Below are positions 24,726 to 37,508 of a stretch of DNA of 64,000 nucleotides, piece after piece; the first letter of the stretch is position 1; every line of letters begins with the position of its first letter. The stretch covers positions 91,193-155,192 of the forward strand of contig WHVA01000255.1 in NCBI GenBank assembly GCA_015179125.1, in the 5' to 3' direction. Both the position numbers and the translations under genes were made by a program. Origin of the DNA: Gautieria morchelliformis. Taxonomy: Eukaryota; Basidiomycota; Agaricomycetes; Gomphales; Gomphaceae. Below the pieces are notes generated by a model that searched no databases, was not told the DNA's origin, and worked only from the letters and a program-made list of their open reading frames with translations.

Positions 24726-27700
24726 CCGCCCCTTATTATGTAAGCCTTGCCAGCGCTACAAGACTGTAGCCAGTGTGGTGGCGTCTCCTCAGCTTGATCT
24801 CTCAGGATACCCACTACACAGGCAAGTCCCCATGTATCTATTGTTGATAGATTTATAAACTGAGGATACCCACTACACAGTTGGTCATTGTCCTAGTATC
24901 AGCTCTTATCTCCTTGAGTATCTTTGGATCTTTGGGTTGTGGCTTCGTCATTAGTGTCGCCCTCACAACTGCTTTCATCCCGCTTCTTACCATGTTTGCA
25001 TCAGATGATGAGTTCATACCTAGCTAAGCTGAATAACTCACCACAAATTGTCTCAGTGCCCCAACACACTGCAGTATGGTGCGCATGTTGGCCAAAGGCT
25101 TTATATCATTGTTTGCTAGCCACTGCTTAATACATTTCCATCAACGTCAATATCCGCGGTGCAGTTCTTCGAACGCGGGGGAAGCTTTAGTTGTGCAAGC
25201 AGCATCTGAAACCAAAAACATCCCCCTTCACGATAGAACTCGCCAGCGAATCGCTGATGGGCGAATTCACCCATGGCTAATTATTGATATTGTTAGATGA
25301 CGAGCCGCCAGCAGATTGAGAATCAGCAGTAGGTTCGGGTGGCCCTCTGATGCATCTGGTGGACCGGTAGTGATATTGGAAGGATGATTGTGGGATCGTC
25401 TGAAGCCATCGCGATGAATATTCTTGAAGAAAATTTGAGGTTTGAGCTCAAAAAGCTATGCGATTATCATGGCTGCGGTGAAGTATCTTCAAAGCGACTT
25501 AAATGCACTCTCACTTTTTGTTTGACAGCCCAGCAACAATTTAATCAGCCTGGCCATAACACATCGCTCTGTAAATGCCAGCTATCATTTTAGCCTCAAC
25601 AACCTGAGAGGACATTCCTGACAATAAGGTGAATTCAAAGGTCAGGGACGACAGCAGGCCCCAACAGGCCGCATTTCAGTAATGGATCAGCAATGTCACA
25701 GATACCATCTAGCGCAAATCCAACGATATCGGGGGATATCCAGTACGTGCCTTTTTTTGATAGAACACTTCTTCCTTCGTTAGAGTCGGGACGGCACTCC
25801 CAGCCAGAAACAGATAGCAGGGTTCCAGTTAGTTTGATGACTAGGTGAGTAACACGAGATAGATGACACTCTTGCGTATGGAAACGTGAAGCGTTCGAGT
25901 TGACACGTTCGAGTTGACGCTAGCCGACCAAAGCACTAGTACCTCACGGGCTCTCATAGCGGTGTCCGGACCAGGAGTATGCGCAGGAGCTGGTGAAGTC
26001 GACGGTCCGGAGACGTCAGGATCCTTGGCCAATACATTCACAAGCAATAAACATCTTGCCCACAGTATCCTTGAACGATTATACTGTACCATTTCGAGGA
26101 TCTTCAAGGTAAGCTCGCAAATCGCCGGACCTAAACAAGTGCAGTACTGGTTGAGAGCATTAGGCGACGAGAGATAGAGGGGAATGAGGAGTGGTGGCGC
26201 AAGGTGGGTGGAGAGGATGGCGAGCGGTAGCGGCCAGTGCGGGCGCTGGCAATAGGAGGAAAGGGTGTGGGTGGGAGAGCGACGGTAAGATACACCTGGA
26301 AGGAGCGGCGCGTGTTGGCACGCGACAGGTAACACTAGCACTAGAGGTGAGCGGCGGATGGCGGGAGAGGACGGGGATCGGTAGCGGGCAATGCGGGTCA
26401 GTTGGAGACTGGACACGGTGCAAGGGACTTCCGATTGCCAACGATGGGCGTTGAGAAGTGGCATACGGATTGCGGGATAGTGGGAGGCGGCGCGAGATCG
26501 TGGCCAGCGCACGAGTTGACGGGGTGCTAGCAAGGGCTTAGGGTGGATGGTGGGATGCAGCGCGGAAATAACGCGAGTGGACAGCGCAGGACACCGGAAG
26601 AGCCCGCAGGATCTAGGCAGCATTGGGCGGTGCATCGTGGGCGACAGAATGGGTGACTACATAGGCAATGCGCTGAATACGAGCCTTACGAGGGCGTGTG
26701 ACTCTCACCCGTCACACAGCCCTTCATATCACGTGATTTTCTTGTCTCTAACGGCCGACTTCCAAGCAGAGGCTGAGCATGCACTCATCTCTACCAATCT
26801 TGAAGTCGAGCAATTGGACCCAACCATCTTTCGCAGCAGCAAGTCGTTGTGTGTTCCGAGACGGGCTCGAGCCTCGAGGTTCGATGGGCAGGTTATATCC
26901 CAAGCACTTGTGTCTGCGACAAACTCAGTGGACCCATCCTATGCACTTCGTGGAGGACTTTTAGTCTATGGGTTATTTCATGGTGAATAATTTACAGTCT
27001 TTTCCCGTGTGTCTACGACGTCCTCATCAAATACAGGTTCACATCTGACTTCGCTGTCAGTGCTACTTTTTGCTTAGTGCACCTGCCTCAAATCACCAGG
27101 GGCAAAGGACGACCGCGTCTAACCATGTCAAGCTCATTATGTCACTCTATTTTCCACTATAGCAATGATATTGATGCTCTGAGTGGCTACTCCTTGTGGT
27201 ATATTCTTCGTGTTTCTGATCGTGGTCCGTCTCTTCGATTATATTAGGGGATACCGATGGTCCGTCATCCAGCTCCCTGTGTCCAGTACTCGCGACGTTG
27301 ACTCCACAATTCTCCAGGAATTACGCGTATCTTACTCGAGTGGCATATGGCGTGCAAACCTGTGAATGGCTAACAGCGTCTCGCAGTCGAAAGGCTTGCA
27401 TGTCCAGGGTCACTGGTGACAATATGCAATGACGTGGTTTCGTCGAGGTCTATGTGGTGAATGTTAAATTACTGCTTTCAATACGTGTCACTTTGAACCC
27501 GCAGGTTCAGAGTGATATGTAGTGAAAGCCGTAACTTACACAATACTTCCAGGCTCCTCCTTTAACGTCATCAATACAGGCATTATTAACATTAGGTATT
27601 CTATAGTAGCGCGCTGCCAGGTATCTCATCTTTGTCACTGCCTGAACGAGCTTGAGGACAGCGCGAAAAGCGTTGACCTTTTCTGTGAATTGTGAGTTCA

Positions 27701-28039
27701 ACCCTAGCTAGATATAACACGTTATTGTAATATATATGTCGAGGTACGAGAAGAAATAGTATTTCAGGATTAAGCACCGCAAGTGGTTCGTTCTCCTCGA
27801 GGGCTCAGCGCTCTGCCCATAATCATGCGAAGGACTCTGATCGGAGATGTCCACTACAACGACATGGATCCATCCGCAAGTGAATGCAAATCGCGGGATT
27901 GCAAAGCTTGCACAGGTACAGGCAACTAGGAATGTCCAAATAATGCTACAGGATTCTGTCAATATGAACTAAAACAGAGTCTCAGATCATAGTCAACCTC
28001 CCACCATTGGCTGCGCTCAATGCTCATTTATATACCCTT
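24726..28039. other. Long stretch without a recognised gene
   Basis: Many short open frames exist on both strands but none shows family features or believable exon joins. A direct repeat of AGGATACCCACTACACAG occurs at about 24804 and 24863. A GC-rich, purine-biased zone lies at 26180-26640. The region may hold decayed genes too degenerate to identify by eye. Confidence 0.4.
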
Positions 28040-28785
28040 CAGTCCCGGAAGTTGACAAACTTCCCAAAATGTTTGGTTCGTTCCCCAAATTCAAGCTCCA
28101 AGACATGCAAGCTGCACCGTTGGGAAGTGGTTAACATCGACTCCGTGATTCTGGATGTACTATTCGAAGACATTTGGATCGACAGCTTCAAACACCAGCT
28201 TGGTGAATGGATGCAACCGAATAATAAATAGGAGAGAGACCGTCTTTTAACAATGCTATGCGCTCACGTTCTCCGCGATACCCTCACTTCCAATCATGAA
28301 CATCTCGGCCCCTTCATCCAGTAGGGTTTTGCTGCGTCGATCCGCCCATCCTCATCGGACGTCCCTGCACTTTCTAAATCCGCAATACTAGCATGGTCGC
28401 CAGCGCCCCGTTGAATTCACAGCTCTGGTTTGGTTCTTACACCTAACCGCTGTACGCATTGTACAAGTTCAGCCCAGTCCTCAACTGGCAATGACAAGAA
28501 TCCCGTGGAGAGCTCAATGACGTCAAATGCAAGGTCCTTGCAACGCCTAACATATCGCTCAACGTCGCACATGCGGTCGTTGCTGGTTGCCAGGACGCGT
28601 TATATACCCCTGCAAACTTCAGCCCGTTCACCCAGGGCTCGGTGAGGGCAAGTGTGTTCGCAAGAACACGAGGCCCGAAGGCGGCATTGTAGTAAGGACC
28701 ACGATTTTGAGTGGCAAAGCGACCAGATTTCAACCGTGGTTTCCGTGGAAGAGCATTCGGAGCGATGAATCGAAATACAGCTAGG
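28040..28785 (-). pseudogene. ComA/phosphosulfolactate-synthase-like TIM-barrel protein, decayed
   Basis: Minus-strand frames in order: APNALPRKPRLKSGRFAT, RGPYYNAAFGPRVLANTL, TEPWVNGLKFAG, then RYVRRCKDLAFDVIELSTGF with LSLPVEDWAELV in another frame, SIADLESAGTSDEDGR, LLDEGAEMFMIGSEGIAENV, and KLVFEAVDPNVFE followed by a TAG where Trp is expected, then YIQNHGVDVNHF and VQLACL. This order matches the (2R)-phospho-3-sulfolactate synthase (ComA) family, which also occurs in fungi with unknown role. The middle barrel segment (GGSFSL region) is deleted, and there are several frameshifts. Identification is from remembered family pattern. Confidence 0.7.
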
Positions 28786-28979
28786 CTAGTAGGGGGATAT
28801 TGGCACTAGATGCCGTGTGTTTCAAGCAAGAGAGGATTGGTTGCGGCTTGAGGAAGGAGAGCACTGAGCAAGGGTTTAGTGACATGGTGAGGTTACAGTA
28901 ACGAGTTATGAACTGGAGTGAAAGGGGTAGTTCGGCTTACGGTTTCTGGGCTGTGGGCTGTGTGACGTCAAGGGGTGGA

Positions 28980-28989
28980 CATCTTGCTC

Positions 28990-28990
<1 letters not shown>
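28980..28990. repeat. LINE target-site duplication, 3' copy
   Basis: CATCTTGCTCG directly precedes the poly-T run and recurs at 34997-35007 at the other end of the LINE. Confidence 0.85.
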
Positions 28991-29023
<33 letters not shown>

Positions 29024-29264
29024 CCCATTTTACGTCTTTTGGGGCAGCGCCCTATGTAAGACGGTATGTACAGTTTCCTCCTTGTGTTTTCCCCTTCTCT
29101 CCTTTAGACCTCTGTTCTCTGCTTGTGCTCAAGGGGCTTGGCCCCGAGCGTGTCCGTGCCTTTGTGGGCGAGGTATGTAGTTAGCGTCTTCTCTCCCTGC
29201 GCTGTCTGCCGCCTGCTCTTTTCCCCTTGTCCTCCTTCGCCGGTGGTAGTGCGACGTTTCCGTA

Positions 29265-31331
29265 TTAATTTTCGAATCGCTTCATGTCCTGTATGTACCC
29301 GAATAAATGTTCCAGTGCTTTGTGCCCTCCCAGTAGTGTTCTTGCGGATTTCGCGCCCCTTCTCAACCTTTTCTCCAGCCTCTCCCTCTGCTTCTTATAC
29401 GCCTGGCACTGAAATAGAAAGTGATGTACTGTCTCCTGTGCGCTCCTGCACGCCGGGCACAAGGGCGATTCCGCCTTTCTAATCTTGTGTAGGTATTTGT
29501 TCAGCGGTACGTGTCCCGTCCTCAGCTGTACAAGCAGGCTGGCCTGCTTACGCGGCATGTTCTTCGTGACTTTCGCGAAAGCAAAGATTTCTCTCGCCCT
29601 TAGTCTCTGCTTCAGGCTCGTGTTGCGCCTCTGAATCTCCGCTGCTCTGCTTGTTGGCATCGTTCCCCGACACTCGATCGGTATATCCCTCTCCTCGCTG
29701 CTTTCCCCGTTTGCCGCCTTCTTCGCCTCCTCGTCCGCTCTCTCGTTCCCTGCTATCCCTTCGTGCCCCAGTACCCATCTCATGATGACTTTGACCCCCG
29801 GCTGCTGTTGTACTACGCTTTGGATTTGCCTGTGGACTGCGTTGACAAGGTATTGGCCGGGGATTGCGCGCTCCTTCCTAGTTGTCTGTATGGCTGCTTG
29901 GTTGTCCAGAGCTATCGTGTATTTCCCTCTCCGCTCTGTGCTCAGCAGCTTGGCTCCTAGAGCTGCGCCCGCTAACTCCGCTTCGAATACGGTGTGCTCG
30001 CCTTCTGTGCCCATGTATAGTCTGACCGTCTTGCACTCCCTTCCGTCTCTGTATATCACCGCGGCTGCCCCTACTCCGCCCTCTATGCACGACCCGTCTG
30101 TGTATACCACCACTCCTGCTCCATCCGCCTCTATTTCCTCCTTCGCTCTCTCTTTGGTCGGTGGGATCCTCACGCCGAACGCCGGGGCCCATTTGGGCCC
30201 GAGCACCACCGTGTGGATCTTTTCCATCGCATCTGGGTTTAACTCAAATGCGTGCATCATCTCATGTAGGGGGGATCTGTGTCGCTTGATGTACCTCCTT
30301 GCCGCTTTCCTCGTTTTCTCTGCTAGCGGATGATCCTGAGGTAGGCACGCCAAGCGTACTGCGGCTCTGTGTATTGTCTTGGTCACTAGCAGCTGGAATG
30401 GCAGGAGGTTGGCGTGCGCATCGAGTGTGTCGGTGGCCGTGGTTCTGAGCGCTCCTGTGATATCCAGCGCTACTTGTCTCTGGATCCTGGCCAGTTTGTT
30501 CACGAAGCCCTTCGTGCCTTTGGCTCTGCTCGTCGCTGGCGTGAGGAATACGTCAGCGGCATATAACATTCTCGGTATCGCGACCGTTAGATAGTATGTC
30601 CGCATGTACTTAGCTAGTATTCCCCTTGATGGTTTCGCTAGCCTTTTGTACTGTCCTACATATGCTTCCCCCTTTTTTAGAGCGTAATTGACATGCTCTT
30701 TGAACCTCAATTCCTGGTCCATTATCACCCCCAGGAATTTATGTGTCACCGTGGGCCGCACCTTGTGCCTCCCTATTTTTATCGATGGTCTCGTCATCGG
30801 CCTGGTTTTTCTCGGTTTCACTGGGTCTTTCTCTCTTCTTCTGGTAAGCCCCATTAACCCAAATTTCTCTACCGCGAACTGGCATTGGTGCTGTTCCGCC
30901 CAGTCGTACGCTCCCCCGGGCCTTTCCATCATGTCTGTCAACTTCCTGAATGCCTCCGGTAGGTCCTTCCCTTCCGCTGTTAGGGTCGTGTCATCAACAA
31001 ATCCCACGCAGCCCTCCCCTCTCTTGTTCTGCGCGATTTCTATCAGGTCTGCATTGTAGAATTGGTAGGCGATCGCTGAGAGGGGACAGCCTTGATCCAT
31101 GCCTCGTTCTATGGGTCTGGTCGCTGACGTGTAGTCTTCCAGGCTGACGACTGTGAGTCTATTCTGGACCTTCCTGCGTATCCAATCTGTGTACTCGCGT
31201 GGTACCCCTCTCTTGCGCATGTTATGGGTCAGTCTTTCCAGCACAATGCTGGGGAAAGCCCCCTTTATGTCTAAGTATAGTACCCCTAGCACTTTCCCTC
31301 TCCTCCAAGCGTCCTTTGCTTGTCCTACCAT
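29265..31331 (-). pseudogene. LINE ORF2, reverse transcriptase (main part) and RNase H
   Basis: A 688-residue open frame begins in the middle of the reverse transcriptase: VLGVLYLDIKGAFPSIVLER, the region GMDQGCPLSAIAYQFYNADL, the catalytic box CVGFVDDTTLTAEG, then thumb sequence. The RNase H domain follows with VVYTDGSCIEGGVGAAAVIY, FEAELAGAALGA, LDNQAAIQTT and the WVLGHEGIAGNERADEEA motif. Near the C-terminus is a C-x2-C-x7-H-x4-C motif (CPAC, HHFLFQC), typical of Tad/I-group LINEs. The frame ends at 29265. The catalytic residues are all present, so only the upstream frameshifts disable it. Confidence 0.88.
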
Positions 31332-33193
31332 GGAGTGTCGGTTGTCGTCCTGCCCGGTCTACATCCGAAGTGATTATCAGGTAGTAGTCGGTGCTTTTCT
31401 GCCATTTTCACGATGTCCTCTGCTACGCATGCTGATAACACTTTGCCTATTCCCTATCCTCGCCTTCCTGTTACTTGGTATACAGCATGTAAGTCCCTTC
31501 CCATTGCTGTCCTGAGGCTGAAATGATTTATTGAGTGTCAAGCAAGGCGATAGGTCTGTATGCACCTGGGGCCGTGTAATCTGCTTTCCCTGGTTTCTGC
31601 AGGACTTTTGTGATGGAGTCCCTCCATACGGCTGGGTACACCTTGAGGTCGAATGTTGCTCAGAAGAGGGGGCCTATGTAGGGTAAGAGCACGTTAATAC
31701 ACTGCTTTATAAGTTCATTTGGGATACCGTTTTCCCCTGGCGCTTTGAACCTATTAAGCCTGTCTACTGCTCTCTGTATCTGTCCATCAGTTACTGGCTG
31801 ATACTCGAATGCTGGCGTCGGATACTCGTAGTCTGTTGGGATCTGCTCTGAGGCTTCACTTGTTCTGGGGAAAATGTGTCGAAGAGCATGTTTGTCTTCT
31901 GTTCGTTCGTTTCCGCCACCTCTCTCGTGCCGTTCCTCCTTTGTGCTACCATCATCGGCGCCCTCGCTAGCCCCCCGTCTGATATGCCCGCTGAGGCGTA
32001 CCTGTGTGCCATCCGCACTGTTTTCTGGTCGATGTTCGCGAGGAAATCGGCCCAGTGTTCCTTCTTTGATTCCTCTATTGCTTTGGCGTAGCTGTTTCTG
32101 GCTCATCTGTGCTCTTCGTGCGAGGGGTGTGTCGGGCTGTTCCTTGCCGCGTAGGCCCTTCTCCCCAGTCGCCTCGTTCCTTCCTCTTTTGTGTCAGCTG
32201 CAGCGACCACCAGCGTTTGACGTATGGCGAGGGTTTGCTCTTCGGTACCAGCTCCTCTGTGGTGTCCTGGATCGCTGTGAAGAGCCCTTCTAGGCAAAGG
32301 TGGAACTGTCTCTGATTTGTTGGGGTAGGATCTTCTATAAGCTGTCCTAGTCTTGTCTCCAGCGCTTTGTTGTATGCTTTCCAATCCACCTGTCTGTAGT
32401 TGTGCTTTGGGCTGTGTGTGATAGCCTCGACTGTAAGGTCTATTCTGGTGTCTATGGGATAATGATCACTTTTTGGTGGTCGTTCTTCTGGTACTGTCGT
32501 GCAAGTGATTAGCCTCTCTATCAACAGATTTGAAGCGAACACGTTATCTGTTCGGGTATGGTTCCCCGTGGCCATCGCTTTGAGTGTCGGTATTCCCTTG
32601 GGTAACACCATGTGCATGTCGTGTTCTGCCATGGCATCCAATAGTACTTGTGCCTCGTCGAGGTTGGCCCTGGTAAATAGATGCGAATTGCGTAGCTCGT
32701 CCCATAGAGGGTGGTGTCTGTTGAAGTCCCCTAGCCATAGCATTCCCTCCGTTTCCCGTCCCTGTGTGGCTCCTTCTGCCGCTTTTTCTTGTATGTGCTT
32801 TCGCACCGCCCTAATACTGTCTGATCGCGTGCAGTCTTCGTATATGTTGTAGATTAGGACATTACCCGTGTTTGTCTTGATCTTTATCGCCGTGACGTCT
32901 GGCGATCCCACATTCATTGCCCCCCATGCGCTCGTCGCTATCTTTTTGTTTATTAATATCATCGATCTCGTTCTTGCCCCTCTGTTCTGATAGTGTGTCT
33001 CCGGGTATACTGAGTACCAGCTATGTGTAGCCCTAGAATTTCCCAGGAAGTCAATGTACGGTTCTTGGATAGCAAGAATGTCATAATGATCAGGCGAGCA
33101 CTTAGCTAGCATTTCCGCCGTTGCCGTGAGTGACTTGTTTACATTTTGTTGTCTGATTCTCAAATTGTGGATTCGTTGGTCGTTTCTACTCAT
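31332..33193 (-). pseudogene. LINE ORF2, endonuclease and N-terminal RT, frameshifted
   Basis: The apurinic-type endonuclease starts near 33193 (LRIRQQNVNKSLTATAEML, ILAIQEPYID, MLWLGDFNRHHPLWDE, SDHYPIDTRIDL). Those segments include the catalytic Asn, Glu, Asp and the terminal SDH. A frameshift near 32100 leads to a second frame carrying the RT start (RLNRFKAPGENGIPNELIKQ), and further shifts and stops between 31660 and 31331 break the finger domain (WRDSITKVLQKPGK, YRPIALLDT). Confidence 0.85.
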
Positions 33194-33350
33194 CGTGATG
33201 GTGGGTGTTGTTGTTTTTGTTGTGCTGTTCTATCTGTGTCTGTTCTCGGTGTGTTCCGATCCCGTAGTCGTCTAGTCGGCTCTGTCGTCCTTCCCCTTGT
33301 TGTCTCTCTTGCCATCCCTTGTCCATGTGCCCTACCCGTGGGTTTGCTCC

Positions 33351-34996
33351 TCATGCCCTGCCCCTTGCGCTCCCTCGGGTTTCCATTCGTCCCCTCCTCG
33401 TTGGGTTTTCTAGTTCTGTCTGTTGTTCTTTGCCTCCCCTTTCTAGTGTCTGCCTTCTCGTGTGGGCTTCCGCCTCGGCTGCTCTCCACCTCCTTTCTTC
33501 TTGTTCCCTGACTTGTTTCAGCAGGTCTCCTGCGTCTACTGCTCTCTCCGCCTCCCCTTGTTGCTCCCAGGTCCAGGGGTTTTCGTCAGGGAAAAATCGG
33601 TATGTGTGCTCCGGGTCACTTTTTTCTGCCTTCTCACATGCCGCTCTGAAAACTGGGCACGTTCTGTCCCATGATGCATGGCCCATCGTGTTGCAGTTTA
33701 TGCATTTGAATTTGCTCGGGTCGTTCTCTTCGCACTCTGCTGCCTTGTGCTCTCCTCCGCATGTTCCGCATCTGTCTCGGCTTTCGCATTCGGCCGCCAA
33801 GTGTCGCGCGTTGTACTTCTGGCACTTTAAACATCTTCTTGGTTCTCTTTTCATCCTTCTAGCCCATGTTCTTTTCCCTGTTATGACGAGGCCATCCCGT
33901 ATGCATTGGTTTGCCGCCTCCGTGGTGGACAGCTTTGCGATGATGTGGGCGGACCTTTGTCCGGTCGTTCTCCTGTGTGGGGGCTTTATCCAGTGGGTGG
34001 ATATCAGCGTGTCAGTGGGTAGCTTCGAGTCTCGCTCGATCTTCCTCATCTCCGACATTGCGTCAGGCGAGTGGTTTAGTGGCACATATTCAACTATTAC
34101 TGAGAACGCTCGATCTTTGATGGTAGCCGATCCGCTGAATTTGCTTAAGAAGGTTCGTCTGTTGTCCTGAACCCATTTCGCTGCGCTCTCTGTTTCAAGG
34201 TTGAATATTATCCCTCCGTTGGCTAATTTCTTGGCCCCGATGAAAGCTATGTCGGTGCGCTCTTGGTCTTCTTCTAAGTTGTTGATCGCTTCATTCGCCT
34301 TGGCCACCAGCTCTTGTTCTGTCAACCTGGTGTTCAGGTGTGATAACGGTACGTTACCTCTGAGTGCAGCTGCATATGTTACCCCTCTTGCAGACTCTGC
34401 TGCCTCATGCTATTCAGATGCTCAATGACGTTTCCGGCTCCTTCCATCGCCGCCTTTGCGTTCTCTGCGGCTTCCTTTGCCTCGTCTGTTGCTCTTTCGA
34501 TCTTATAGAGGGTCTGTTCGAGGTTTTTCTCGACATGTCTCATCACCGCTGCTCCTACCGTTCTCGCTGCCTCCTCCATCATCAGAACTGCCACCGCCCT
34601 CACTCCTTCTTGCAGGTTTTTGCCGCTGACGTTGTGTGCCAGGGACAGTAGCGCGTAGCTGAGATGTTCTGTGGATAGCGGGTCTTCTTTCTCGTAATAC
34701 CCGTGTTTGTCCAGGTACTGTCTCGCTTGCTCTCTCGTGCAGATGGATGTGTTAGGCTCTAGCAGCAGTTCTGCTCTGGTCTTTTTGCTGGCCTGCTGTG
34801 TGGTGCTCGCTCTCGTTCGGCCTTGTGACGTGGCCGGCGCTTGTGGTTCGATGCTCTGGGGCATCGTTTTGGTCACTTCTTCTTTTGGAGGAAGCTGGGT
34901 GCTATCGCCGACTGTTGTCAGCGATGAGCTGGAGGTGTTTGTGTGAGCGTGTGGCTCGGAATTGGGTGTTTTGAGATTTTGGATGTGGTGGTAGGC
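33351..34996 (-). pseudogene. LINE ORF1, gag-like with three CCHC zinc knuckles
   Basis: The N-terminal part (34996 down to about 34379) is a low-complexity segment and a coiled-coil-like region (NLEQTLYKIERATDEAKEAA). A frameshift near 34379 leads to 34325-33351 with an RNA-binding-like domain and the knuckles CLKCQKYNARHLAAEC, CGTCGGEHKAAEC and CINCNTMGHASWDRTC, then an Arg/Glu-rich tail. ORF1 proteins bind element RNA. The apparent first ATG overlaps the target duplication, so the true N-terminus may be missing. Confidence 0.85.
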
Positions 34997-35007
34997 CATC
35001 TTGCTCG
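34997..35007. repeat. LINE target-site duplication, 5' copy
   Basis: CATCTTGCTCG, identical to 28980-28990, 11 bp. It fixes the LINE 5' boundary at 34996. Confidence 0.85.
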
Positions 35008-36978
35008 TTGGGGCGCATGAAGGTGGGACGAATCGGCGAAAGCTTTGCACTGAGTCGTCCCAGTGCACCATGAGACGACCGAGGAACGGGTGGAAATGGG
35101 CCGATACTGGAGCACATTGGAGCCGTGTCGCGATGTGATTGGGGGAGGGATTTGTGGAGCTACCATTAGGAGGGTAGCACTAAGTTTCATGAGGATGCCA
35201 CCAGGCGGACTTGTTGCTGTCTTTGGAGGTTTGGGGCTTGTATTGGATATGGCTGGGAATTGGTGGATTTAGGTTTTGGGCGACCGGGCTGGTGAAACGC
35301 CTGTAAGGACAGCGGGATGTCGGGGTCATAGAGAGACACGCTGGCGGGGAACGGAGGATGAGCCATTTGCGGGCGGATTGGGACAGGACGATTCAGAAGT
35401 TGGGGGCTATGGTCGGTCTAGGGGTCACAGAATTTGGAGAAGGAGTCCCTGGGGATAATACGGTGGCTTTCCACTGGGTATTACCGCTGAAGCGCGACGT
35501 GGGACATTGGAGGGTCTAGGCTGGCTGGAAAAGTTGGGAGGGGGATGGACCGGAGGGACAAGTAGCGGACTGTTTACCTGGGCACTGGGTGTTGGAACAG
35601 GTCAACAAAGCTGCATGTGTGACTTGGATAGACCGTGTGGGTGAAATGCCTACTTGCGGTGGTGCACATGTTGTGAGCGCGACAATGGATCCACGAAACT
35701 TGCCCAGGCCGTGCACAGAGCTCACTCACTGCAAGGCACGACATGATATGTAGCCGTGTTGCCTCTCAGACACAGACCAGCTGTGACGACGAGTACGTAT
35801 GGAGCCACGTGACGGTCGACGCGCGCTTCAACTGGACGCCGAGAGCACGTGGGAGCTGCAGGCTTCGGTCACCTCACACGGTTGTGAGTGCGCGTGAATA
35901 TCCACCTGCAGATCATACTAGTGACTGACATCTCAGTACATGTACTATCTGCAGTACCACATGAATGGTGTGTCACGGCCTGACCGATTTGCCGCGGTTT
36001 TGGCTGTATGGATGCAGTCACCGCCGTTCGCAATTTGGACTTTGCCCCAGGATTCGAAAATCTCTGGGAGCCGGGGTTCAATGTGATAAGAGATACTCTG
36101 TATGTGTTTGGGTTTTGTATAGAGATGTGATTCAAGCTTCGAAGGAAACTGAATCAAATAGAGGCCTGATTGCTGAGAGAAGTATGTATACTATGGTAAC
36201 TGTTTCGGTTGGAAATCTCGAGATGATGGGGAGGTAAAACTACTGTTATTTGTACTTAACAATTACATTCGTCGGTACTATTTGACTACTAGGAACAGAC
36301 TCGGTGTCGACGTGTTACGTGCGATTCGTGACGCAGGAATATAGGGGGATGTGGTGTGGAGTCTGGGGCGAACCCTCAAGTGAATGGTACAAGGGAATAC
36401 TAAGAGTTTGTTGTGTACAAGGCGGTGGTGTGGAAGGACATGTGTGTGACATATAAGAGAAATCGTGGAGCTGCGGTCGAAGCCACCCAGGGGCGATCAA
36501 ATACATGTCGTGTCTTGATTGGGATTGAATAGGTACCTAAGCGGGGATCTGTGCTTCGGGTCAGTCCCTCGATCGAGATTGATGTGATCGATGTATGTAA
36601 TGCAATGACGATCGGCTTGGCATGCCCTGTACGCATGCATGGCAATGTATTGGTCGGGCATCGTGTGTATGCGAGTCAGGGGGTTTGGGGATATCTTTAT
36701 GTGTCCGAGTATGGACGCGGGCATGGGTTTTGGGGAGCGTGTGGTTCGGTTTCGTCAGCATGTCTTTAGATATAGATCTGGGTGATGTCATTGCTATCTT
36801 TACTCGATTATCACAACACAATGAAGGTCGGTGGTTTCAGAAATTGGGTGGCAGGATGGGCGGCGGTCTTATGCCGCAGAGCAGCATCAGGCTTGAACTT
36901 GCAGATTCGGGGGAAACGAAGAATGCTCAAAGGATCTGTGCAATTGTGTAGCATGAACATGATGGATACATGAAGATG
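35008..36978. other. Intergenic, nothing recognised except a shared GC-rich segment
   Basis: No family-like frame was found. The segment 35796-35868 (GGAGCCACGTGACGG ... GGGAGCTGCAGGCTTCG) matches 19971-20052 with a few differences and one indel. The part beyond about 36300 may be 3' untranslated sequence of the Plavaka-type gene. Confidence 0.4.
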
Positions 36979-37508
36979 TCACACACATTCAGGGTAAATC
37001 TTCTCCTTAGTGCTGATATCAGATATGTTGTCAGAAAAGTCGAGCTCTCTTGATAAGTTGTACTTGTGCTCGATTTGCGCGATCTGGCTCTTATGGATCA
37101 TGTGTCGGCTGAGGGCAGTGTATGGCTTGGAACGTGATTTGACAGCTGCCAGCCCGCAGTATCTCTCAAGCAGGTACCACGTTACCCACATTGGCCCATT
37201 CCGTCGGATATCGTCAGGTATATGCAAGAGCGTGTGGATACATGATGTGCACGTTGACAATCGCTCCTTTTTATATTGATAGTAGTACCTCAATAGCAGT
37301 AGATGCTCAGGAATTGATAATCCAGAATAGAGTATACAATGTACTTTTCATATTTGCGAATCCAATGAATCATCTTGCCGTCAAGGTCGTTGATTTCTGC
37401 ATCGGTGATAACAAACTGCAAGCAAATTTTGCAGATTTCCACCAGGAGCATCAAATGCTTGTAGTACTTGGGAGCAAGTCGGCCTTCAAGGAGATATGGT
37501 GCCATATA

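Larger units (their letters stand above)
28991..34996 (-). mobile_element. Tad-like non-LTR retrotransposon (LINE) with RNase H, about 6 kb
   Basis: The element lies on the minus strand between two copies of CATCTTGCTCG and ends in a 33-base poly(A) (T run at 28991-29023). It has an ORF1 with zinc knuckles, and an ORF2 with endonuclease, reverse transcriptase, RNase H and a C-terminal Cys-His motif. This is the domain order of the Tad clade in fungi. Both ORFs are broken by frameshifts, so it is not autonomous now. The 3' untranslated region spans about 29024-29264. Confidence 0.9.

Noticed and set aside
25841-26635. 264-residue minus-strand open frame
   Set aside because: Pro/Ser/His-rich with no recognisable domain, no supporting splice pattern, and purine-biased composition on the other strand explains the lack of stops.
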